From the NCBI RefSeq assembly GCF_014698475.1, contig NZ_JACJTB010000022.1, positions 1-64,000 on the forward strand: DNA of 64,000 nt, written 5' to 3'. Of the stretch, positions 23,822 through 32,700 are shown one piece after another. Each line of letters begins with the position of its first letter. Position 1 is the stretch's first letter. Below the pieces are notes generated by a model. It was not told the DNA's origin. It saw only the letters and a list, made by a program, of their open reading frames with translations, and did no database searches. The position numbers and the translations under genes were made by a program. The DNA is from Nostoc spongiaeforme FACHB-130. Lineage in GTDB: Bacteria > Cyanobacteriota > Cyanobacteriia > Cyanobacteriales > Nostocaceae.

Positions 23822-24302
23822 TAGGCGTGAATCCATAACTGACAGCAACCTCCAGTTATGAGCCAGATGTACACTATTTCTACACAATCGTATAGAAATA
23901 GTATAGAAGCTATCTTGTCTGGCAAATTCTGAGTATAGAAAAAAATATAGAAACAGTATAGAAAGTCAACAGTTCGCTCATCTAGAGTAGAAGTTAAGGT
24001 AGTTTTTTGTTTTAATGTGGAACAGCGATCGCGGATAATGCGTGTAGCGTTCATACAAATCGCATTGGCTATTCCCAGATCCTCAGCGACACTTCTAAAA
24101 GTTTCCTTGTAAGCACTGATTGAAGCCAACAGTTGATGAGGAGCGTAAATTACAAAATACTGTAGAAGTTTTTCGGGTTTACCCCAGTAGGAGTTGACAA
24201 GCTCGACATGAGACTAAGAGACAATAACTCTACGACGAAACACCCTACCTCTTCATGCTCTTATTCTGGTAACGGTATTGAATCCACAGGGAAAGATTTA
24301 TC
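23822..24302. other. intergenic stretch with a possible truncated ORF
   Basis: On the minus strand an ATG at 24129 opens a 102-codon frame that ends at the IS630 boundary (23821). The first 35 residues (SISAYKETFRSVAEDLGIAN and onward) look protein-like, while the rest is Cys- and aromatic-rich and unconvincing. It may be the 5' part of a gene cut by the IS. Short 'tatagaa' repeats (cgtatagaaatagtatagaa and related, 23889-23960) are also present. No other feature is seen. Confidence 0.35.
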
Positions 24303-25199
24303 CTAACTCAATTTTTCTGCCAACCATTCACGGAAGTTAGCATGATACAAGCTGTATCGGATTTGGTTGTTTATTTGATGCTGTTGTAAAAACTCAAACC
24401 AATTTTCCAAAACTTCTTCCACATCGAATATATCTGCATCAAGAGTTGGTGGGTTTGTTCGGTGAATCCTTTGCAGTATGGTACTTGCTGATATACCTTC
24501 ATTTTCGGCAGTTGCGAGAATCTGCAATATTTTTATGGCAATATCAGAGAAACCCTCACCTTGCATTTGCTGCCAATGTTGGGTAAATGCTGAGTCAGTA
24601 TCCCAGTTTTTTAAGTTATGTGGGGATAAATCGAGAATTTGGGATGGTGCTTCGATGAGTAAACCAGATTTTTCGGGTTTGAAGGGACGACGGGTAAGGA
24701 GAAAATAAATCCCTGGGGGAAGATATCGGGGGAGATATAACAGGTTTGTTCCTAGGGGTTGCTTGTTGGGGTTAATTGTATCTAGTGCGTCAATGGCAAT
24801 TATTAGTTTTTGGTTGGGTGCAATTTCGTCGCTAATTTGTTGGAGTAATAGGGACAAAAACCAACTTCCTTCCGTTGCATTATCGGGGATTTCTTGTTTT
24901 TTTCTAATTAATTGACTACAAACGTATTTGAGAAAATCTTCTGCGGTGTTTTTGCCTTTTATTTGGGCATTGTAATAGATAATTTTAATATCTGGATGAG
25001 AATTATAACTAGCAAAAAATTGAGCGAGGATGGCACTTTTACCGCTACCGGGAGAACCAACGATAGTGAAATAACCCCGGTTATATTTGTGGATAAAATC
25101 ATCAATCGCGGTAAAGATAAATTCGCAATTAGTAAAATTTTGGCTTTTTTCTAAAATTATTTGTTGGAATTGGCAATCTAATTGAGGTGGGGTGTTCAT
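24303..25199 (-). CDS. NACHT-like STAND NTPase, 298 aa
   Basis: Walker A GSPGSGKSAIL (about 48-58), Walker B LIIAIDALDTI (about 130) and sensor-type FLLTRRPF (about 160) define a STAND/NACHT P-loop module. The C terminus ends in RYSLYHANFREWLAEKL, which in longer cyanobacterial STAND proteins precedes the WD40 region. Here the protein ends instead. It has no effector or sensor domain of its own. Its start overlaps the WD40 gene stop by 4 bp, so it is the third gene of a coupled operon. It is clearly related to the NACHT domain of the 483-aa protein, and probably arose by duplication. Confidence 0.75.
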   Translation of the reverse strand: MNTPPQLDCQFQQIILEKSQNFTNCEFIFTAIDDFIHKYNRGYFTIVGSPGSGKSAILAQFFASYNSHPDIKIIYYNAQIKGKNTAEDFLKYVCSQLIRKKQEIPDNATEGSWFLSLLLQQISDEIAPNQKLIIAIDALDTINPNKQPLGTNLLYLPRYLPPGIYFLLTRRPFKPEKSGLLIEAPSQILDLSPHNLKNWDTDSAFTQHWQQMQGEGFSDIAIKILQILATAENEGISASTILQRIHRTNPPTLDADIFDVEEVLENWFEFLQQHQINNQIRYSLYHANFREWLAEKLS

Positions 25200-27427
25200 G
25201 ACTGTACCTCAACATTTTCTAAACGGATGAAATGCACCTTTCCCGATGCATCACCTGCGATAATTGTTGCACCATCAGGAGTAATAGTACAGCAACCTAT
25301 ACTACCTTCCCCTGTAAATGTGGCGATTTCCTTTCCTGTTTCTAATTCCCAGATTTTGACTGTATTGTCATTGGAACCAGAAACCACATATTTACCATCG
25401 CTGCTGAGGGAGATCGCATTAACCCAATCACTATGACCAGTCAGAGCGCGAATTTCCTCTCCTGTAGCCAAATCCCAGATTTTGACTGTTTTGTCCGAGG
25501 AGCCAGAAACCACATATTTATCATCACTGCTGAGGGCGATCGCATTAACATCACTAATATGACCAGTCAGGGTGCAAATTTTCTTCCCTGTAGCCAATTC
25601 CAAGATTTTGACTGTTCTGTCCTCGCAACCATAAACCACATATTTGCCATCACTGCTGAGGGCGATCGCATGAATCAAATCAGTATGATCGGTGGTAAAA
25701 GTACGAATTTGCTGACCTGTAGACAACTCCCAAATTATGATTGTTTGATCCTTAGAACCAGAAACGATGTATTTAGCATCCCTGCTGATGGCGATCGCAT
25801 TAACCCTACTATAATGACCAGTGAGGGTGCGAATTTCTTTTCCTGTTAACAATTCCCAGACTTTGATTGTGCTATCCCAGTAGCCAGAAACCACATATTT
25901 TCCATCACTACTGAGGGCAACTGCATTAACCCTACTATAATGACCAGTGAGGGTGCGAATTTCTTTTCCTGTTACTAATTCCCAGATTTTGACTGTTTTA
26001 TCCCAGGAACCAGAAACCACATATTTTCCATCTCTGCTGAGGGCAACAGCACGAACCAAATCACTATGACCAGCCAGGGTGCGAATTTCCTTCCCTGTTA
26101 CTAATTCCCAGATTTTGACTGTTTTATCCCAGGAACCAGAAACCACATATTTTCCATCTCTGCTGAGGGCAACAGCATGAACCAAATCACTATGATCGGT
26201 CAGGGTGTGAATTTGCTTACCTGTTGCTAATTCCCAGATTTTTACTGTTTTATCCCAGGAACCAGAAACGATGTACTTAGTATCGCTACTGAGGGCAACT
26301 GCATTAACCCTACTATCATGACCAGTCAGGGTGCGAATAACATTACCTGTGGACAATTCCCAGATTTTTACTGTTTTGTCTCCAGAAGCAGAAACTATAT
26401 ATTTACCATCGCTGCTGAGGGAGATCGCATCAACCTCATCACTATGACCAGTGAGGGTGCGAATTTCCTCTCCTGTTGCTAATTCCCAAATTTTGATTGT
26501 TTGATCCTCAGAACCAGAAACGATGTATTTAGCATCCCTGCTGATGGCGATCGCATAAACCCTATCACTATGACCAGTGAGGGTGCGAATTTCCTTTCCT
26601 GTTGCTAATTCCCAGATTTTGACTGTATTGTCACAAGAACCAGAAACCACATATTTATCATCTCTGGTAAGCGCGATCGCATCAACCTTATCACTATGAC
26701 CAGTGAGGGTGCGAATTTCCTCTCCTGTTGCTAATTCCCAGATTTTGACTGTATTGTCACAAGAACCAGAAACCACATATTTATCATCTCTGGTAAGCGC
26801 GATCGCATAAACCCTATCACTATGACCAGTGAGGGTACGAATTTCCTTTCCTGTTGCTAATTCCCAGATTTTGGCTGTATCGTCCCAGGAACCAGAAACC
26901 ACATATTTACCATCGCTGCTGAGGGCAACTACACTAACATAACTAGTATGACCAGTCAGGGTGCGAACTAAGCCGTTACCGGGAGGGATTAAGCTACAAG
27001 TGAGAGGACGCAACCAGGGTATTTTAGTTTGGGATATTTGTTGTAATAAGTTTTGAATTTTTGCTTTTTCTTTAAAGGGTAATAAACGCCCTGTTAATTG
27101 TACGACTAACTGGTTTCTATCTTGACTTAAAACATGCGCCGATAGTCGCAATGCTTCTTTAATTAATTTTAAATCCTTGATAATTTCGAGATGATCTTCT
27201 CGTTGATTTGCTAATTCGTCATTCTCGATTACTTGATAATCTTCAATCAGTGCTTGTACTCCAAATAGAGGATGATTAGCTTTTGCTTGTATGAAATCAT
27301 AATTACTTAATAAATCACAATATTTATCAATCTCCCCACCATCTAAACATAAGCGCGGAATTTCACCGAGAAAATGCTCTGTTTGTTCCGATGATCTTTC
27401 TGCTAACCAATCCCGTAGATTACTCAT
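25196..27427 (-). CDS. WD40-repeat protein, 743 aa, 14 blades
   Basis: Residues 1-150 are helical and resemble the winged-helix/linker region normally located between NACHT and WD40 domains (LRDWLAERSSEQ, HPLFGVQALIEDY). From about 154 there are 13 regular WD40 units of 42 residues (GKYVVSGSWDKTVKIWEL and variants, ending IRTLTGH) plus one degenerate last unit. This fits two seven-bladed propellers. Such arrays act as sensor domains of STAND proteins. 4-bp overlaps with both neighbours show that the three proteins are made together. The repeat units are nearly identical, indicating recent amplification or gene conversion. Confidence 0.85.
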   Translation of the reverse strand: MSNLRDWLAERSSEQTEHFLGEIPRLCLDGGEIDKYCDLLSNYDFIQAKANHPLFGVQALIEDYQVIENDELANQREDHLEIIKDLKLIKEALRLSAHVLSQDRNQLVVQLTGRLLPFKEKAKIQNLLQQISQTKIPWLRPLTCSLIPPGNGLVRTLTGHTSYVSVVALSSDGKYVVSGSWDDTAKIWELATGKEIRTLTGHSDRVYAIALTRDDKYVVSGSCDNTVKIWELATGEEIRTLTGHSDKVDAIALTRDDKYVVSGSCDNTVKIWELATGKEIRTLTGHSDRVYAIAISRDAKYIVSGSEDQTIKIWELATGEEIRTLTGHSDEVDAISLSSDGKYIVSASGDKTVKIWELSTGNVIRTLTGHDSRVNAVALSSDTKYIVSGSWDKTVKIWELATGKQIHTLTDHSDLVHAVALSRDGKYVVSGSWDKTVKIWELVTGKEIRTLAGHSDLVRAVALSRDGKYVVSGSWDKTVKIWELVTGKEIRTLTGHYSRVNAVALSSDGKYVVSGYWDSTIKVWELLTGKEIRTLTGHYSRVNAIAISRDAKYIVSGSKDQTIIIWELSTGQQIRTFTTDHTDLIHAIALSSDGKYVVYGCEDRTVKILELATGKKICTLTGHISDVNAIALSSDDKYVVSGSSDKTVKIWDLATGEEIRALTGHSDWVNAISLSSDGKYVVSGSNDNTVKIWELETGKEIATFTGEGSIGCCTITPDGATIIAGDASGKVHFIRLENVEVQS

Positions 27428-28875
27428 AAAATTAGCCCCTCAGTCATATTTTTAGCAACTTCAGTGCTAATATCAGGTAAATTCACCTCCGCAGCTTGGA
27501 CAATATCCCGACGGTGCAAAAAATCCCGAAAACTCTCATGATAAAATCGGTAACGTGGTGGTTGATAGCTTTCTTGCTTCTGTAAAAATTGCGCCCATCC
27601 ATCCAGAACTTCTTGCACAGTCAATGCATTCTGCTTGGAATATTTAGCAATCACTTCACGGGAAGCAGCACTACGCAAAGCACACATGACATAAACAATT
27701 TTGATTTTATTTTTCGGTAAAGGGTTAGCAGTCATCCCCATAATATGCCAGTGGTTTTGGTAATATCCTTGCAAACCCACAGGTAATTCATCCAAAGGCT
27801 TATTGCTGTAATAACCTTCAGCGATGGCTGGTAAAATACACCGCAAATACATAAAGTTATTTTCACTTTTTACAGCGATTGTCTCAATAAAATACTCATG
27901 GGAAATATGATTTTGATTTTGAATCCATGCAGCTAAACCCTGCTGATATTTGCCATCGCTTAATAATTCCCGAATATACTCCTTGACATCCTGCACACTT
28001 TCTTGGTTTTTCTCTCTTAAATCCAACTCTTGAGTGGGAGTGCTGGGGGAAAGATTCAGCCTTTGTCCATTTTGATTATAGGGTCTTCTGGTGAGGATAA
28101 AATAAACACCGTCGGGGATAATCGTTGGTAAATATAATATATTTGCTGTTCCTTCTTGGTCAACTTCGTCCAGCGCGTCAACAACAATAATTAATCTTTC
28201 CCCAGTAGCTAATTTTTCCTTTAATTTCGTCAATAATGTTGATAAATCATCATCATCTAGGTTTTGTAGCTGAAAACGAGCAATTAATTGCTGGCGAATT
28301 TTCTTGAGAAATAATTCGGGACGGTTCATCCCCTCTGCACGAATATTAAAAAAGCAAATAGTTTCTGGATTATCTAATACATACTTTGCCGCAATGGCAC
28401 TTTTCCCCATCCCCGCATCACCAATAATAGTGAAATAGCCATTTGCGTTTTTTTGTAAAAAATAATCAATCGCATCAAATACAAATTTTCGTCCACAAAA
28501 TAGATATGTTTTTTCGTAAATTAGCCGTTCAAATTCTGATGGATAAGCAGGAGAAACATTTAATTTGTGATTTTTTACAACATTATTTTGTTCATTATTT
28601 CTTTGATAATATTTGCTTCTAAAATAGTTATGAATAATTTGTAATTTGCCGGCTCCTGATTTCTCTTTAAGTTCATCGTAACTATTTTGGAATTTTTCAT
28701 AAATTCCTTTTAATCTACTTTTTACTGTAGGTTCTGATATTTGTAGCTTCTCTGCAAGCTGAACTTGATTAATTTGCTCGTTAATTTTTGGCAATGCTGC
28801 TAATAAGGTCTCCTCCTGATCATTAGACAAACGATGTATACGAGCTTCTTCTTTCAGGAAATCTTGCCATTCCAT
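27424..28875 (-). CDS. HTH-NACHT STAND NTPase, 483 aa
   Basis: The ATG at 28875 (MEWQDFLKEEARIHRLSNDQ) is preferred to the in-frame ATG at 28950 because this N terminus is the usual one for cyanobacterial conflict proteins with a short HTH domain. The HTH (VQLAEKLQISEPTVKSRLKG) lies at about 35-55. The NACHT module follows: Walker A GDAGMGKSAIA (about 155), Walker B LIIVVDALDEVD (about 230), VYFILTRRPYN and the terminal YRFYHESFRDFLH region (about 450). STAND ATPases oligomerise on sensing a trigger; the sensor here is probably the separately encoded WD40 protein. First gene of the operon. Confidence 0.78.
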   Translation of the reverse strand: MEWQDFLKEEARIHRLSNDQEETLLAALPKINEQINQVQLAEKLQISEPTVKSRLKGIYEKFQNSYDELKEKSGAGKLQIIHNYFRSKYYQRNNEQNNVVKNHKLNVSPAYPSEFERLIYEKTYLFCGRKFVFDAIDYFLQKNANGYFTIIGDAGMGKSAIAAKYVLDNPETICFFNIRAEGMNRPELFLKKIRQQLIARFQLQNLDDDDLSTLLTKLKEKLATGERLIIVVDALDEVDQEGTANILYLPTIIPDGVYFILTRRPYNQNGQRLNLSPSTPTQELDLREKNQESVQDVKEYIRELLSDGKYQQGLAAWIQNQNHISHEYFIETIAVKSENNFMYLRCILPAIAEGYYSNKPLDELPVGLQGYYQNHWHIMGMTANPLPKNKIKIVYVMCALRSAASREVIAKYSKQNALTVQEVLDGWAQFLQKQESYQPPRYRFYHESFRDFLHRRDIVQAAEVNLPDISTEVAKNMTEGLIL

Positions 28876-29099
28876 AGCTAAAACATGATGATTGGATTGA
28901 ATGATTTTATTATAAAAAATAATACGATAAAAATATAACTTACTCTTCATCTGTATACTTTATTTATACTTCGCTCCTACTTTTCTTATACTTACTTCTC
29001 TTATACCGAAGTCTATACCTCACTCAAACTAAAATCTAGATAATTACACATAACATAAAAATATCAAAACCCAACAATACAGCATTTCGGAGAGTCACA
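28876..29099. promoter_or_regulatory. divergent regulatory region with repeated TATACTT motifs
   Basis: The gap between the STAND operon and the divergent membrane gene has TATACTT or close variants at 28954, 28965, 28987, 29002 (TATACC) and 29014 (TATACCT). Spacings are 11, 22, 15 and 12 bp, so the first three are on the same face of the helix. The sequence suits an operator for the HTH domain of the STAND protein, or overlapping promoter -10 boxes. A GGAGAG ribosome binding site precedes the ATG at 29100. Confidence 0.4.
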
Positions 29100-29393
29100 A
29101 TGCAGTTGAAATTTTTTGCCAAACCACAAAATAACAATCACAACAGCGATATCAAAGAAGAAATCATCCGCGAATTACTGCACATGACACGTAAAAGCTA
29201 CAACCTTGCGTTAAGTATTACTGCTGCATCTGCCTTGATGACTCTCTTTGGTGTGGGACTTTTCTATTTCAAAAAAGTATCTGAAGCCAGTCTCACAGCA
29301 TCAGGTGGAGTATTGACAACTTTAGCCAGCGTTCAACATACCAAACAGAAAAAGGAAGAACTATGTGAGATGTTAAATAAACTATCGGAATAA
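29100..29393 (+). CDS. two-helix membrane protein, CyanoTRADDas_TM-like, 97 aa
   Basis: A charged 35-residue N-terminal part precedes a hydrophobic pair: SYNLALSITAASALMTLFGV (about 40-60) and the shorter LTASGGVLTTLASVQ (about 70-85), ending in a basic helix. This pattern resembles the 'cyanobacterial TRADD-N associated two-transmembrane' domain, which is found in predicted immune and conflict proteins and may act as a membrane-perturbing effector. Here it stands alone and is divergent from a STAND operon, with 224 bp between them. This suggests, but does not prove, an effector or regulatory partner role. Confidence 0.6.
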   Translation: MQLKFFAKPQNNNHNSDIKEEIIRELLHMTRKSYNLALSITAASALMTLFGVGLFYFKKVSEASLTASGGVLTTLASVQHTKQKKEELCEMLNKLSE

Positions 29394-29446
29394 ATTTGAC
29401 ACCAACAAGGTTAATGTCTAGTGTGGTAAAACTTACTAATGCCGTG

Positions 29447-29692
29447 CTAACAGCACTCAGCACTCACAACTCCCCACTTTATCCATAATGTTTCAAGCTG
29501 CTGATTAGACAAAGGTTTGGGAATGACAAAATTGGTGTTTTGGTCAATTGCTTTGGCTAGATGACGATAATTCTGTGCTTGTTCGCAATCAGGTGCATAC
29601 TCAATCACCGTCTGACTATAAAATTCCGCTTGCTGCACGATATTGTCTCTCGGAATAAAGGCAATCATTTGAGTTCCTAATTGTTCAGGGTA
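29447..29692 (-). pseudogene. nifH: 3' fragment of a nifH-type gene
   Basis: The frame encodes EQLGTQMIAFIPRDNIVQQA, then a divergent FYSQ, then TVIEYAPDCEQAQNYRHLAK and an IPKPL segment. This corresponds to the C-terminal quarter of nitrogenase iron protein (MIHFVPRDNIVQHAEL, TVNEYAPDSNQ, YRALAKKI, IPTP in Anabaena NifH). The P-loop, metal-cluster cysteines and all upstream parts are missing, and there is a stop codon in frame just upstream. It cannot be functional. Several otherwise conserved positions are changed, as expected for a decaying copy. Confidence 0.8.
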
Positions 29693-29732
29693 TCTTATTT
29701 TGTCTCACAGGGCGATCGCTGCTGTTATTACT

Positions 29733-29771
29733 GAAAGCATAAAATGAGCAACTGGCTTACCTTATGCTTTC
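29733..29771 (-). terminator. hairpin downstream of the giant RTX gene
   Basis: GAAAGCATAA (29733-29742) and TTATGCTTTC (29762-29771) are perfect 10-bp reverse complements with a 19-bp loop. They lie 12 bp beyond the stop of the minus-strand giant gene. The position suits a transcription terminator. There is no long T run, so strength is uncertain. Confidence 0.5.
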
Positions 29772-29782
29772 AAACAAGGTAG

Positions 29783-32700
29783 TTACACAGAAAAGTAGTT
29801 GTTTGTAGTTAACGAACCAGTAGCTAGAGTGCCAATTATACCCGTGACGTTAGTTAAAAGGTCAGTGTTAGGATTAAAGGAAGCAGTACTACCATTAGCC
29901 GATAGATAAGTGCCTCCATTCCAGCCAAAGAATACAGCTTGGTTAACATCTAATGGTTGCGTTCCTGCAAGATTGGGATTAGTATCTGCATAAGCCGCGA
30001 TCGCAGCATCACTCAACGTAGAATAAGTTGCTGTTGAGAAAACACCCGCATTAAAGACTGCTGTAGGCAGAGAACTTGGAGAATTAAGGACAATGCGATC
30101 GCCCTCAGCCGGATTAAAATCAGTAATGCGATCAGGTGCAGCTAAAAGCGAATCGCCAAAATTAGAGTAAACAAAGCGGTCTGCACCTAGTCCGCCAGTT
30201 AAAGTATCTCCACCAACTCCCCCAGAGAGAGTATCACTACCAGCACCACCATTAAGGATGTTATTAGCAGCATTACCCGTAATTGTATTGTTGAGACTAT
30301 TTCCTGTACCGTTGATAGCAGCATTACCTTTGAGAATCAGATTTTCTAGGTTTGCACCCAAGGTGTAGGTAACAGAGGTTTGAACTGTATCAATTTCAGT
30401 GGCTAAGGTAGATGTTTCTTTGATAACATCGCCTGTACTATCAACAATGTAGATATCGTTACCCAATCCACCAGTCAAGGTATCATTACCAGCACCACCA
30501 TCGAGGATGTTATTTCCAGAGTTACCTGTGATGGAGTTGTTGAGACTGTTTCCTGTGCCGTTAATAGCTGCCGTACCTGTTAAAGTCAGGTTTTCCAGAT
30601 TGGCTCCCAAAGTGTAACTGATAGAGGCTCGAACCGTATCAGCGCCTTCATTCAAGTTCTCTGTAATCACATCTGCGATGCTATCGACAACATAAGTATC
30701 ATTGCCAGCACCACCGATTAATGTATCGTCACCTGCGCCGCCATCAAGAGTATCATTACCAGCACCACCATTGAGGATGTTATTAGCAGCATTACCCGTA
30801 ATGGAGTTGTTGAGGCTATTTCCTGTACCGTTGATAGCAGCATTACCTTTGAGAATCAGATTTTCTAAGTTTGCCCCCAAGGTGTAGCTGATAAAAGATT
30901 GAACGGTATCAATTTCAGTGGCTAATGTAGATGTTTCATTTACAACATCACCTGTACTGTCAACAACATAAGTATCGTTACCTAAACCACCAATCATGGT
31001 ATCGTTACCAGTACTGCCATCCAAGTAATCGTTTCCTGAACCTGCTTGAATCCAATCATTACCAGTAGTGCCTAAGAAGCTGGTTTTACCTATAAATCCG
31101 CTTAAATCAAAGCGTTCAAATCCTAAGATTTTTGTACCTGTAATACTTGTAATCTGACTTGTGGAGTTACCTGCATTAATAGTCAGGCTCGTTGCATTTG
31201 TTCCCCCGGTGATAACTAGGGTATCTGTACCTGCGTTACCATTGATGGTGTCACTTTGTTGCAGGTTAGCAAAAATGCTAGTAACTGTATCATTTCCTGC
31301 TCCTGCGTCAATAATATCTTTGTCGTTCGTGGTGGTGAAACTTTCGTTATTTGCTGTTCCTGTGATCGTGTTGATATCAACGTTATTAATACCAATAATT
31401 AATTGTTTTTCGTAAGATAAACCACCCTGGTCTTGTACCTGAACTCGAATGCTGTAGCTATTCTTTGTTTCAAAGTCGAAAACTGCATTAGTTTTTAACT
31501 GGTTGTCTGCGATCGCAAAAAGAGCATTATCAGTTGAACCTATTCCTGTAACAAGATTATAGGTAAAAGTAGCTCCAGTATCAGGGTCGGTGGTGCTGAA
31601 ATTGCCAATTACTGTACCAATTACCTGATTTTCGGCTACGTTGCTGTTAGATAGGGTGAGATTGGTAGGAGTTTGGTTAAGAGCATTAATCCGCGCCGTA
31701 AAGCTAGTACTATCACCGCCATCGTTTGCATCTTTTGGATCAATAGCAAAATCAACTACAGAGTTACGGTTAACTTTTGTTGTGATTTGATAGTTAACTC
31801 CTGTGCCATCAGTGCCAGTAAGTGACTGTGACCATACTTCTACTCCATCAACGAAAATATGTCCAATAACACCATTTCCACCTAAATCAGCTTTAGCTAA
31901 ATTGCCGTAAATTTGGATTTCTCCGTCAATTTCGCTGACCCAGCGACGTACTGCCCACTGTTCCACAGGTGTTCTGTCAGCACTTGTAATGACTCCATTA
32001 GGATGACCACCATTACCCGAAATAAAAGTCCAATAAGTGCCGTATTGAGCAAACCAAGCACCACTAAACTGGGTCATTTGTTGAAAATCAGAACTAGTGA
32101 AAGGCCCGTCATAATAACCGTAATACCAATTTTTATCTCCTTGTAACCCAGAAAATTCTGTTTGAGAATTAGCAATTTCAAAGTCAGGTTTATCTTTAAT
32201 GCGAATCTTTAAGCCATCATTAAATTGCAGATATTCAACATTGGTAAGTGTGTCCGTATCGTTATTATTCTGAGTGGAACTAACATGAACAAATCCCTGA
32301 TTAAAGGATATTGAGAACTGTTGCAATATTCCATTCAAGTATGCAGTATCTACACCATCCCCACCATTGAGAATATCATTACCCTCTCCACCATTGAGGG
32401 TATCATTGCCATCGCCACCGTAGAGAATATCATTACCACCCTCACCATAAAGTTGGTCATTACCAGCACCGCCAGCCAAGTTTACATTGTCACCATTACC
32501 ACCGTACAGCAGATCGGGATTGGCAGTACCAACTAAAGGCCAGTAAGAGTAAAGAGAATTAAATTTGGCTTCACGCCCCTCTTGGAAGCCGATTGCTGCA
32601 TAATGCGCTGCCGCAGAAGTAAACTGTCCTGCTTGAATTTGTTGATTGGCATCAGGATAGCGGGTGCGATACCAAGTTTCGTCAAAATTGAGGTTAGCGG

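Noticed and set aside
25300-26970. Regular 126-bp repeats that could look like a CRISPR or satellite array
   Set aside because: They are in one open frame and encode WD40 blades; the period matches 42 residues.
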